A stretch of 9,605 bases of DNA from positions 1 to 9,605 of the forward strand of contig CAUJJQ010000231.1 in assembly GCA_963205285.1 (NCBI GenBank). Reading direction: 5' to 3'. The position numbers and the translations under genes were made by a program. This document shows positions 1 to 7,196 of this stretch, in pieces. Each line of letters starts with the position of its first letter. Position 1 is the stretch's first letter. The stretch is from Pseudomonadota bacterium. GTDB lineage: Bacteria > Pseudomonadota > Alphaproteobacteria > Sphingomonadales > Sphingomonadaceae. Under the pieces are notes generated by a model. It was given only the letters and a program-made list of their open reading frames with translations. It did not search any database and was not told where the DNA came from.

Positions 1-63
1 AACGCTGCCGAGGCCGTGAACCAGCTTGAGTTTTACTGGCAATTTCGGCGCGTCGATGCTCAT
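1..63 (-). CDS. MFS transporter, N-terminal 21 residues only (partial, probably GPH/MelB-like)
   Basis: An ATG at 63-61 on the minus strand opens a frame with no stop to the window edge, reading MSIDAPKLPVKLKLVHGLGS then V. A short polar start followed by K-L-x-x-G-x-G-S is how many glycoside-pentoside-hexuronide:cation symporters of the major facilitator superfamily begin, just before their first membrane helix. The start codon overlaps the stop of the preceding SDR gene in an ATGA junction (60-63), so the two are very probably translationally coupled and belong to one operon. An AAGG lies seven bases before the ATG. Only the extreme N-terminus is visible, so the family call rests on resemblance; the existence of a coupled downstream gene is better supported than its identity. 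If it is a transporter, it would bring in the substrate of the neighbouring catabolic enzymes. Confidence 0.55.
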   Translation of the reverse strand, partial: MSIDAPKLPVKLKLVHGLGSV

Positions 64-911
64 GCGCTTGCCTTGGCGCTCGCTTCCATGGCCACCAGCG
101 CATCGAACATTCCCGGTGCTCCAGGGTCCCAGCTATGCCGCTGGCCGACGGTCAGCCCGCCATCGACCAGCAAATGGGTGCCAGTCATAAAGCTGGATGC
201 ATCGCTCGCCAAATAGGCGACGGCGTTCGCAATATCGTCTGCCATGCCGCCGCGCGCCACCGGCTGCGCATTGGCCGACATTTGCGCAATAATTGCCTTT
301 GCGCCCTGTTTATGTTCGTCGGGCACGTCGAGGCTGGAGGTGAAGATATTGGTGTTGATGAAGCCGGGGCAGATGGCGTTCACGCGGATCCCGTATCGCG
401 CCAGATCCATCGCTGCGATTTTGGACAAATGGAGCACGCCGGCCTTTGCCACCGAATAAGCGGTTGGCGCATAGCCCGATCCCAGCGCGGCAACGCTGGC
501 GGTGTTGATGATGCTCGCCCCCCGGCGCCCCTTCATATGCGGCGCGCCATAACGGATGCCCATGGCAACCGACCGCAACAGCAGGTCCATCGTCCGGTCC
601 CAGCCATCGGGTTCAATTTCATCAATGGCCGCGCGGTCGCCGCCGGCACCTGCGTTATTGAACAAATAATCGATGCCGCCGCCTTCGCGCGCGGCCCAGT
701 CCATCAGTGCTGCAATATCCGCGCTCTGCGTCACGTCGGTGCGCAAAAAGGCGATATTGCCCGCGCCCTCAACCACCAGTGCATCGCCGCCCGCTGCATC
801 AATGTCCCCTGTAAAAACCCGCGCGCCTTCGGCTGCGAATAATAATGCTGTCGCGCGCCCAATCCCCGATGCTGCGCCGGTGATGACCAGATTTTTATTG
901 GTGAAGCGCAT
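60..911 (-). CDS. SDR family NAD-dependent oxidoreductase
   Basis: A classical short-chain dehydrogenase/reductase of 283 residues, expected to be cytosolic and to interconvert an alcohol and a ketone. Visible motifs are the dinucleotide-binding TGAASGIG (11-18), an acidic D36 after the second strand that favours NAD(H), NNAG (85-88), the catalytic S139 and the YSVAK box with Y152 and K156, then a PG motif after RVNAIC. The position that usually holds the fourth catalytic residue, Asn in V-N-L, reads L110-L111-L112, so the Asn is replaced by Leu111. The C-terminal tail after GGLTVGQ is about 30 residues longer than in the shortest family members. The ATG at 911 has a GAGGAAAG ribosome site about six bases upstream. 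The gene diverges from the acyl-CoA dehydrogenase operon and is coupled to a partial MFS gene, which suggests a catabolic role on a hydroxylated substrate. The substrate is unknown. Confidence 0.9.
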   Translation of the reverse strand: MRFTNKNLVITGAASGIGRATALLFAAEGARVFTGDIDAAGGDALVVEGAGNIAFLRTDVTQSADIAALMDWAAREGGGIDYLFNNAGAGGDRAAIDEIEPDGWDRTMDLLLRSVAMGIRYGAPHMKGRRGASIINTASVAALGSGYAPTAYSVAKAGVLHLSKIAAMDLARYGIRVNAICPGFINTNIFTSSLDVPDEHKQGAKAIIAQMSANAQPVARGGMADDIANAVAYLASDASSFMTGTHLLVDGGLTVGQRHSWDPGAPGMFDALVAMEASAKASA

Positions 912-942
912 ATCGAACTTTCCTCATCCTCTGAAACGAATC

Positions 943-953
943 GAACGCCGTTC
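943..953. repeat. Inverted repeat GAACG-C-CGTTC, possible operator
   Basis: An 11-base perfect dyad lies in the 222-base gap between the divergent SDR and acyl-CoA dehydrogenase genes. A second dyad, CGAAC at 942-946 with GTTCG at 958-962, overlaps it. It would sit between the candidate SDR promoter and the SDR start codon. This could be a binding site for a local repressor, for example of the TetR type, but short dyads of this kind also arise by chance. Confidence 0.2.
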
Positions 954-984
954 CGGTGTTCGTACGCGCCCCCGCAATTGCCAT

Positions 985-1014
985 ACCATATTTTTGAAAC
1001 TTGCCGCGCGTCAA
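985..1014 (-). promoter_or_regulatory. Candidate sigma-70 promoter for the SDR/MFS operon
   Basis: On the minus strand, TTGACG (1014-1009) is followed after 18 bases by TATGGT (990-985). This matches the consensus at five of six positions in the -35 box and four of six in the -10 box. Transcription would begin near 978, giving a leader of roughly 67 bases before the SDR start. No equally good promoter was found for the opposite operon; only TATGAC at 1111-1116 resembles a -10 box there. Confidence 0.35.
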
Positions 1015-1133
1015 GCCGCTTCGCCGACGTTACGGCATGCTTTGCCCCGAAAAAGCTGCTTGCGCGCCATGGGGCTTGCCGCTTAACCTTACGGCTCGGT
1101 TTGACCAGAATATGACAGAGGACGGGCAGAGAG

Positions 1134-2318
1134 ATGAGCGAGAATCTGGACGATTTCCGGGTGGAAGTGCGCGCCTGGCTGGCGGCGAACTGCCCCGATG
1201 AAATGCGCAAGCCTGCCAATGAAGAAGGCGACATCTGCTGGGGTGGGCGCAATTGGGTTTTCAAAAATGATGCGCAGCGCGACTGGCTCCACGCCTGCGC
1301 GGCCAAGGGCTATACCGTTCCCGATTGGCCAAAAGCATATGGCGGTGCAGGGTTAAGCGCGCAGCAGACCAAGGTTTTTCGTAGCGAAATGGCGCGCATC
1401 GGCGCGCGTGCGCCGCTGTCGTCCTTTGGGATTTGGATGCTCGGCCCCGCGTTGCTCCATTTCGGCACCGAGGAACAGAAATTGCACTATTTGCCGCCGA
1501 TCGCGCGCGGCGAAATCCGCTGGTGTCAGGGCTATTCCGAACCGGGTTCGGGCAGCGACCTTGTCAGCCTGCAAAGCTTTGGGGAGGATAAGGGCGACCA
1601 TTGGCAGGTCAATGGCAGCAAGATATGGACCAGCTATGCCGACAAGGCGGACTGGATTTTCGCGCTGATCCGTACCGACAAGGCGAATAAATATCAGGGC
1701 ATCACTTTCATGTTGTTCGACATGGCAAGCCCCGGGGTTTCGACAAAGCCGATCCTGCTCATTTCGGGCAACAGCCCATTTTGTGAGACTTTCTTTGACA
1801 ATGTGGCGGTGCCCAAAACCCAGTATATCGGCGAAGTGAACCGGGGCTGGGACGTTGCCAAATATCTGTTGGGTCACGAACGCGAAATGATTTCGGGCGG
1901 CGGCGCAGGCGGCGACATGGTCAGCATCGGCGCGCTTTATGCACAAGCCATTGGCAAAAATGCTGCGGGCGAATTGGACGATCCGGTGCTGCGCGCCGAA
2001 ATGGCGGCCTTTGATACCGATGTTTTTGCATTCCGTGCGATGGGCGAACGCTTCATGGACATGTGGAAAACCGGCCGCGCGCACCCTGCCAGTTCTAATA
2101 TGATGAAATATGCAGGGACAGAGCTCAACAAACGGCGGCATGAATTGGTGATGTCGGGCGCGGGCTCGGCGGGCCTCGAATGGGACAGCGCTGACAGCAA
2201 GGGTGGCAGCAAGCCGCGCGGCTGGCTGCGCACCAAGGCCAATTCGATTGAGGGCGGGACGAGTGAGGTGATGCTGAATGTCATCGCCAAACGCATCCTT
2301 GACCTGCCCGGCGCCTAA
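1134..2318 (+). CDS. Acyl-CoA dehydrogenase, catalytic-type subunit (FadE26-like)
   Basis: A 394-residue flavoprotein of the acyl-CoA dehydrogenase superfamily, which introduces an alpha,beta double bond into an acyl-CoA and passes electrons to electron-transfer flavoprotein. The N-terminal helical domain covers about 1-125, the beta domain carries QGYSEPGSGSDL (132-143) and KIWTSYA (163-169), and the C-terminal helical domain ends in NSIEGGTSEVML (370-381). E249 in the H-E-R-E stretch aligns with the helix-G glutamate that is the base in isovaleryl-CoA dehydrogenase and in FadE26-type enzymes; E373 sits at the MCAD-type position. The ATG at 1134 follows GAGAG. It is the first gene of a plus-strand operon and is 27 bases from a second, shorter dehydrogenase that lacks these glutamates. 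This suggests an alpha2beta2 enzyme for bulky acyl-CoAs. The substrate is not known. Confidence 0.9.
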   Translation: MSENLDDFRVEVRAWLAANCPDEMRKPANEEGDICWGGRNWVFKNDAQRDWLHACAAKGYTVPDWPKAYGGAGLSAQQTKVFRSEMARIGARAPLSSFGIWMLGPALLHFGTEEQKLHYLPPIARGEIRWCQGYSEPGSGSDLVSLQSFGEDKGDHWQVNGSKIWTSYADKADWIFALIRTDKANKYQGITFMLFDMASPGVSTKPILLISGNSPFCETFFDNVAVPKTQYIGEVNRGWDVAKYLLGHEREMISGGGAGGDMVSIGALYAQAIGKNAAGELDDPVLRAEMAAFDTDVFAFRAMGERFMDMWKTGRAHPASSNMMKYAGTELNKRRHELVMSGAGSAGLEWDSADSKGGSKPRGWLRTKANSIEGGTSEVMLNVIAKRILDLPGA

Positions 2319-2345
2319 ACCGCCCCATATTTTCCGGAGAGAAAA

Positions 2346-3482
2346 ATGCCGCTTTATCACAATGACGAACAGGCGATGCTGCGCGACAGCGCTGCCCCCT
2401 TTATCGCCGATGCCGCCCCGGTCAGCCATTTGCGTAGCCTGCGCGACAGCGGCGATGCGACGGGTTTTTCGCGCGACCTTTGGAAACAATTTGCCGAAAT
2501 GGGCTTTGCCGGCATTTTGGTTGGCGAAGAACATGGCGGCATGGGGCTGGGTCATGCCGAAGCGGGGATTGTGCTGGAAGAAATAGGCCGCAATTTGACG
2601 CCATCACCCTTTTTATCGACGTCGGTGGCTGCGGTATCCGCGCTCAAAGCTGCGGGCGGCGCACAGGCGGCCCAATGGCTGCCGCGCGTGGCGACGGGGG
2701 ATGCGATCATCGCGCTCGCCATCGATGAAAAGCCGCGCCATGGGCCGGAGGGGAGCGCGCTTGCCGCCACCCGCGCGGGCAATGGTTTCAAGCTGAATGG
2801 GCAGAAATGCTTTGTCCTGTCGGGCCATGTTGCCGACATGCTGCTCGTCCTTGCGCGCACGGGGGGTAGCGCGGGGGAAAGCGATGGATTGACGCTCTTT
2901 GCCGTGCCGCAGGGCGCAGCGGGGCTGAGTGCTGATCCGCGCCTGTTGGTGGATGCGTCGCTCGCCTCCCACATGCGTTTTGACGATGTGACGGTGGATG
3001 CTGACGCCGTGGTGGGCGAAGTCGATGCCGGTTGGGACGCGGTCAAACCCCTGCTCGCGGCGGCGCGCACCGGGGCGGCGGCCGAAATGATCGGGGTCGG
3101 GCAGGGCGCAATGGATTTGACCATGGACTATCTGAAACAGCGCAAGCAGTTCGGGCGGTTGATTGGCGAATTTCAGGCGCTGCAACACCGCGCCGCGCAT
3201 CTATATTCGGAGATGGAGATTGCGCGCGCCAGTGTGATGAAGGCGCAGCAATTGCTCGACGAAGGCGACGCGGGGGCCGAATTGATGGTCTCTGTCGCCA
3301 AAGCAAAGGCGGGCAGGGCGACCAATTTGGCGGTGCGCGAAGGGGTGCAGATGCATGGCGGCATCGGCATGACCGATGAATATGACATTGGCCTTTATAT
3401 GAAACGCGACCGCGCGCTCGCCGAATTTATGGGGGATGTCCATTACCATATCGACCGCGTGGCGCGGCTGAACGGATATTGA
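2346..3482 (+). CDS. Acyl-CoA dehydrogenase-like partner subunit (FadE27-like)
   Basis: A 378-residue member of the acyl-CoA dehydrogenase superfamily. The fold is recognisable from GEEHGGMGLG (60-69), the C-terminal RKQFGRLIGEFQALQH (266-281) and QMHGGIGMT (335-343), which in relatives contact FAD and the subunit interface. Catalytic features are missing: the S/TEP-GSD loop reads DEKPRHGPEGS (127-137), the helix-G glutamate position is Ala240 in AAARTG, and the YEGT motif has become FMGD (361-364) with Met362 in place of Glu. It is therefore unlikely to work alone and probably pairs with the preceding gene product, as FadE27/ChsE5 does with FadE26/ChsE4 in mycobacterial cholesterol side-chain degradation. 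GGAGAG at 2335-2340 serves the ATG. Its TGA stop is followed within 20 bases by the next gene, so the three genes are likely co-transcribed. Confidence 0.88.
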   Translation: MPLYHNDEQAMLRDSAAPFIADAAPVSHLRSLRDSGDATGFSRDLWKQFAEMGFAGILVGEEHGGMGLGHAEAGIVLEEIGRNLTPSPFLSTSVAAVSALKAAGGAQAAQWLPRVATGDAIIALAIDEKPRHGPEGSALAATRAGNGFKLNGQKCFVLSGHVADMLLVLARTGGSAGESDGLTLFAVPQGAAGLSADPRLLVDASLASHMRFDDVTVDADAVVGEVDAGWDAVKPLLAAARTGAAAEMIGVGQGAMDLTMDYLKQRKQFGRLIGEFQALQHRAAHLYSEMEIARASVMKAQQLLDEGDAGAELMVSVAKAKAGRATNLAVREGVQMHGGIGMTDEYDIGLYMKRDRALAEFMGDVHYHIDRVARLNGY

Positions 3483-3484
3483 TC

Positions 3485-3492
3485 GGGGGGAG
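3485..3492 (+). promoter_or_regulatory. Ribosome binding site that fixes the start of the second SDR
   Basis: GGGGGGAG lies seven bases before ATG 3500. The TTG at 3479, in the same frame and overlapping the previous stop, has no such site directly upstream and would add seven residues (IGGSGT-like) ahead of the family's usual beginning. Confidence 0.6.
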
Positions 3493-3499
3493 TGGCACC

Positions 3500-4291
3500 A
3501 TGCAGCTTGGGCAATTATTTGGGTTGGAAGGGCGTGTCGCGCTCATCACCGGTGGGTCGCGCGGCATTGGCGCAATGTTTGTGGAGGGGTTTTTGGCCGC
3601 CGGGTGTGAACGCATTTATATCTCGGCGCGCAAGGCCGATCAGGTGGTGGCGGCAGTCGAACGTTTCGGCGACAGAGTGGTCGGCTTGCCGTGCGATGTG
3701 TCGAGCGTCGATGGTTGCCGCAAACTCGCCGCAGAGCTTGCCGAACGCGAAGAACGGCTCGACATTCTCATCAACAATGCCGGGGCAGCATGGGGTGTCC
3801 CCTTTACGGAATTTCCCGAAAGCGGCTGGGACAAGGTGATGGACGTTAACGTCAAGGCACCCTTTTTCCTGACGCAGGCGCTCCACCCCCTGCTCAAGGC
3901 GGCGGGCAGCATCGAACGGCCGGCCAAGGTGATTAACGTCGGATCGATTGACGGGATGCGGCTCAACCCCTGGGAAACATATAGCTATCATGCGTCCAAG
4001 GCGGCGATTTTGTACCTGACCAAGCGGATGGCGGCGCGGTTGGTGCGTGACCATATCCATGTGACGGCAATCGCGCCCGGCGCTTTCCAGTCTGACATGA
4101 ACAAGGCCGCGCGCGACCATGGCGATGCGGTGGGCAAGGGCATCCCCGCGCGGCGCATCGGCACGGCGGAGGATATGGCGGCGGCGGCCATCTACCTCGC
4201 CAGCCGAGCGGGTGATTATGTCATCGGCGAAACGCTGACCGTCGATGGCGGACTGGTGCATGCATCGCTGGGCACATCGATTGATGCGTGA
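3500..4291 (+). CDS. SDR family NADP-type oxidoreductase (RhlG/FabG-like)
   Basis: A 263-residue classical short-chain dehydrogenase/reductase. Visible are TGGSRGIG (17-24), basic R44-K45 after the second strand that favour NADP(H), NNAG (92-95), N117 in the V-N-V motif, S149, and YHASK with Y163 and K167. All four catalytic residues are present, unlike the SDR at the left of the window. The end, GETLTVDGG near 241-249, is typical of the family. Closest remembered relatives are RhlG-like beta-ketoacyl reductases and 3-oxoacyl-ACP reductases. It is the third gene of the plus-strand operon after two acyl-CoA dehydrogenases, so a role in beta-oxidation of the same substrate, as a hydroxyacyl-CoA dehydrogenase or an alcohol dehydrogenase on a ring or side chain, is plausible. 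ATG 3500 is chosen over TTG 3479 because of its ribosome site. No convincing terminator follows it. Confidence 0.88.
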   Translation: MQLGQLFGLEGRVALITGGSRGIGAMFVEGFLAAGCERIYISARKADQVVAAVERFGDRVVGLPCDVSSVDGCRKLAAELAEREERLDILINNAGAAWGVPFTEFPESGWDKVMDVNVKAPFFLTQALHPLLKAAGSIERPAKVINVGSIDGMRLNPWETYSYHASKAAILYLTKRMAARLVRDHIHVTAIAPGAFQSDMNKAARDHGDAVGKGIPARRIGTAEDMAAAAIYLASRAGDYVIGETLTVDGGLVHASLGTSIDA

Positions 4292-4377
4292 AGGACGCGG
4301 AGCACGCAATTTTATTGGGCAATTGGATGATTTCGCCCTTGGGTGATGTTCCCTTTCGCATGAATAGCTTCTAAGGC

Positions 4378-4392
4378 CTGATACATAATCAG
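4378..4392 (+). promoter_or_regulatory. Inverted repeat CTGAT-ACATA-ATCAG over a possible acnA -10 box
   Basis: A perfect five-base dyad with a five-base spacer contains CATAAT (4384-4389), five of six matches to the sigma-70 -10 consensus. No good -35 box lies 16-18 bases upstream. Transcription from here would begin near 4396 and carry the hairpin at 4418-4469 in the leader. Overlap of a dyad and a -10 box is the usual placing of a repressor site, but the regulator is unknown. Confidence 0.3.
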
Positions 4393-4417
4393 CAAACAGG
4401 CAGAGCCTTTGCTCGGC

Positions 4418-4469
4418 CGGTTGTCGCCCATCGGTCGGGTCGCAGCGCCGATGGTGCCAAAGACAACCG
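4418..4469 (+). promoter_or_regulatory. Strong imperfect hairpin in the acnA leader
   Basis: The outer stem pairs CGGTTGTC (4418-4425) with GACAACCG (4462-4469), eight perfect base pairs. Two further pairs follow (4426-4427 with 4456-4457), then a seven-pair stem CCATCGG (4428-4434) with CCGATGG (4448-4454), then CG 4436-4437 with CG 4446-4447 around an eight-base loop. That is 19 pairs in 52 bases, interrupted by a CAAA bulge (4458-4461) and single T bulges (4435, 4455). It ends 49 bases before the acnA ATG. No T-run follows directly; TTTTT begins 17 bases later, so it does not look like a standard terminator. It could be a leader RNA element, for instance controlling stability or translation of acnA, or a DNA-binding site. 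I do not recognise it as a named RNA family. Confidence 0.55.
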
Positions 4470-4518
4470 ATGCCGTGCGGAGCCGTTTTTGCCGACCATC
4501 ATGGGGAAGGATTAGGGC

Positions 4519-7194
4519 ATGACCGCCATTGGAAACGACAGCCTGAACACTCGCGACGCGCTGAACGTCGCGGGCAAAACATATCATTATTTCTCGCTCG
4601 CCAAGGCGGCGGCGCATTTGGGTGATGTGTCGCGCCTGCCCTTTTCGATGAAGGTGCTGCTCGAAAATTTGCTGCGTTTCGAAGATGATGGCTTTACCGT
4701 TGCGCGCGCCGATATTCAGGCGATTATCGATTGGCAGCAAAACCCGACCAGCGACACCGAAATCCAGTATCGTCCGGCGCGCGTTTTGTTGCAGGATTTC
4801 ACCGGTGTCCCTTGCGTGGTGGATTTGGCCGCGATGCGCGATGGCATTGCCAAATTGGGCGGCGACACGGCCAAAATCAACCCGTTGGTGCCCGTCCACC
4901 TCGTCATCGATCATAGCGTGATGGTCGATGAATTTGGCCACCCCAAGGCGTTCGAACAGAATGTCGAGATTGAATATCACCGCAATGGCGAACGATATGA
5001 TTTCCTGAAATGGGGCAGCAAAAGCCTCAATAATTTTAAGGCGGTGCCGCCGGGAACGGGCATCTGCCATCAGGTTAATCTGGAACATATTGCCCAGACT
5101 GTTTGGACGAGTGAGGGCGCGGACGGCGCGACATACGCCTATCCCGACACCTGCGTCGGCACCGACAGCCATACAACGATGATCAACGGGCTGGGCGTAT
5201 TGGGCTGGGGCGTCGGCGGGATTGAGGCGGAGGCGGCAATGCTCGGCCAGCCGGTCTCCATGCTCATCCCCGAAGTGGTTGGTTTCAAGCTGACCGGCCG
5301 TTTGCAAGAGGGGGTGACGGCGACCGATCTGGTGCTGACCGCGACGCAGATGTTGCGCGCCAAGGGCGTCGTTGGCCGTTTCGTCGAATATTATGGGCAG
5401 GGCCTAGCCAGCCTCTCCCTCGCCGATCGGGCGACGCTCGCCAATATGGCGCCCGAATATGGCGCAACCTGCGGCTTTTTCGGCATCGATGACAAGACGC
5501 TCGACTATCTGCGCCTGACCGGGCGCGACGAAGCGCAAATTGCGCTGGTCGAAGCCTATGCCAAGGCGCAGGGACTGTGGCTCGACCCCAACGCCCCCGA
5601 CCCTGTTTTCACCGACAGTTTGACGCTCGACATGGGGGATGTTGTCCCCAGCCTCGCCGGGCCGAAGCGTCCGCAGGACAAGGTGGCGCTGACTGACGTC
5701 GATGACGTGTTCAACGCCGACCTTGCCAAAACATATGGTCGCACCGATGCAAAGCGGGTGCCGGTCGATGGTGCGGGGCATGATATTGGCGATGGCGATG
5801 TGGTGATTGCCGCCATCACCAGTTGCACTAATACGTCGAACCCTGGGGTGATGGTGGCAGCCGGGCTGGTTGCCAAAAAGGCGCACGAACGCGGGCTGAA
5901 ACCCAAGCCATGGGTCAAAACCAGTCTGGCGCCGGGCAGCCAGGTGGTGACCGATTACCTCGAAAAATCGGGGTTGCAGACGCATCTGGACGCGGTGGGT
6001 TTCAACCTCGTCGGTTATGGCTGCACCACATGTATCGGCAACAGCGGCCCGCTCGCCGAACCATTTTCGCGCGCAATCAACGGCAATGATCTGGTTGCCG
6101 CAGCCGTCCTCTCGGGCAATCGCAATTTTGAAGGGCGCGTCAGCCCCGATGTGCGCGCCAATTTCCTCGCCTCCCCGCCGCTCGTCGTTGCTTATGCATT
6201 GAAGGGCACCGTGACGCAGGATTTCACGACCACCCCCATCGGGCAGGGCAGTGACGGCAGCGATGTCTATCTACGTGACATTTGGCCAACCAATGAAGAA
6301 GTGGCGGCGACGCTCGCCAGCAGTGTTGACCGCTCGATGTTCACCGCGCGCTATGCCAACGTCTATGCGGGCGATGTGCATTGGCAGGCGATAAAGGTCG
6401 AAGGGTCGGACACTTACCAATGGCGTGCGGGTTCAACCTATGTCGCCAACCCGCCCTATTTCGACGGGATGGAAATGACCCCCGCACCGGTTGGTGACAT
6501 CATCGATGCAAAACCGCTCGCGATTTTGGGCGACAGCATCACCACCGACCATATTTCGCCCGCCGGGTCGATCAAGGCGGATTCGCCCGCCGGCCAATGG
6601 TTGCAGGAACACCAAGTCGCGCGGGCTGATTTCAACAGCTATGGTTCGCGGCGCGGCCACCATGACGTGATGGTGCGCGGCACCTTTGCCAACATCCGCA
6701 TCAAAAATGAAATGGTGCCCGGGGTCGAAGGCGGGATGAGCCGTTATGGCAGCGAAGTGATGCCGATTTATGATGCCGCGATGCGCCACCGCGCTGATGG
6801 CACGCCGCTCGTCGTCGTCGCGGGCAAGGAATATGGCACCGGTTCGTCGCGCGACTGGGCGGCAAAGGGCACCAATCTGCTGGGCGTAAAGGCGGTGATC
6901 GTCGAAAGCTTTGAACGTATCCACCGTTCCAATCTGGTCGGTATGGGCGTTTTGCCGCTGCAATTTAAGGATGGGGACACGCGCCTGTCGCTGGACCTCA
7001 GCGGCGATGATCGTTTCACCATCACCGGCATTTCGGCGATCAGCCCGCGTCAGGATGTGGAGGTGCAGGTGACCCGCGCCGATGGGTCGAGCTTCAGCTT
7101 CACCGCGCTGTGCCGCATCGACACTGCCAATGAAGTGGAATATTTCCTTCATGGCGGCATCCTACCCTATGTGCTGCGCAAGCTGGCCGCCTGA
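4519..7194 (+). CDS. acnA: Aconitate hydratase A
   Basis: Cytosolic aconitase of 891 residues, the normal length for the AcnA/IRP1 class. It isomerises citrate to isocitrate through cis-aconitate in the TCA cycle, using a [4Fe-4S] cluster. The three cluster ligands are visible: C436 in [12 protein letters not shown], and C502 and C505 in [14 protein letters not shown]. The large catalytic module spans roughly 60-570, and the C-terminal swivel domain, about 690-820, contains [13 protein letters not shown] and the active-site [12 protein letters not shown] (S776-S777-R778 region). The ATG at 4519 follows GGGGAAGGA (4503-4511) with seven bases between. Apo-AcnA in other bacteria can bind mRNA, so the hairpin in this gene's leader is notable, though no link is shown here. 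The preceding catabolic operon is a separate unit by function. A small membrane-protein gene starts two bases after the stop. Confidence 0.97.
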   Translation: MTAIGNDSLNTRDALNVAGKTYHYFSLAKAAAHLGDVSRLPFSMKVLLENLLRFEDDGFTVARADIQAIIDWQQNPTSDTEIQYRPARVLLQDFTGVPCVVDLAAMRDGIAKLGGDTAKINPLVPVHLVIDHSVMVDEFGHPKAFEQNVEIEYHRNGERYDFLKWGSKSLNNFKAVPPGTGICHQVNLEHIAQTVWTSEGADGATYAYPDTCVGTDSHTTMINGLGVLGWGVGGIEAEAAMLGQPVSMLIPEVVGFKLTGRLQEGVTATDLVLTATQMLRAKGVVGRFVEYYGQGLASLSLADRATLANMAPEYGATCGFFGIDDKTLDYLRLTGRDEAQIALVEAYAKAQGLWLDPNAPDPVFTDSLTLDMGDVVPSLAGPKRPQDKVALTDVDDVFNADLAKTYGRTDAKRVPVDGAGHDIGDGDVVIAAITSCTNTSNPGVMVAAGLVAKKAHERGLKPKPWVKTSLAPGSQVVTDYLEKSGLQTHLDAVGFNLVGYGCTTCIGNSGPLAEPFSRAINGNDLVAAAVLSGNRNFEGRVSPDVRANFLASPPLVVAYALKGTVTQDFTTTPIGQGSDGSDVYLRDIWPTNEEVAATLASSVDRSMFTARYANVYAGDVHWQAIKVEGSDTYQWRAGSTYVANPPYFDGMEMTPAPVGDIIDAKPLAILGDSITTDHISPAGSIKADSPAGQWLQEHQVARADFNSYGSRRGHHDVMVRGTFANIRIKNEMVPGVEGGMSRYGSEVMPIYDAAMRHRADGTPLVVVAGKEYGTGSSRDWAAKGTNLLGVKAVIVESFERIHRSNLVGMGVLPLQFKDGDTRLSLDLSGDDRFTITGISAISPRQDVEVQVTRADGSSFSFTALCRIDTANEVEYFLHGGILPYVLRKLAA

Positions 7195-7196
7195 TA

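Noticed and set aside
1353..2555. 400-codon minus-strand open frame opposite the acyl-CoA dehydrogenases
   Set aside because: It is antisense to two clear dehydrogenase genes and has a His/Arg/Ala-rich composition typical of a shadow frame.
4331..4354. Terminator after the second SDR
   Set aside because: The possible stems are only three or four pairs with large loops, and no T-run follows.
4327..4374. Possible 15-codon leader peptide (MISPLGDVPFRMNSF) upstream of acnA
   Set aside because: There is no ribosome site, no codon bias that suggests control, and it is probably upstream of the transcript start.
4359..4375. Irr-type iron control element upstream of acnA
   Set aside because: Only one half (TTCTAA) fits the consensus; the other half matches at few positions, so it is not called as a site.
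4312..5307. Long minus-strand open frame across the acnA leader and the start of acnA
   Set aside because: It is antisense to a certain aconitase gene, its translation has no recognisable family features, and long antisense frames are common at this GC content.
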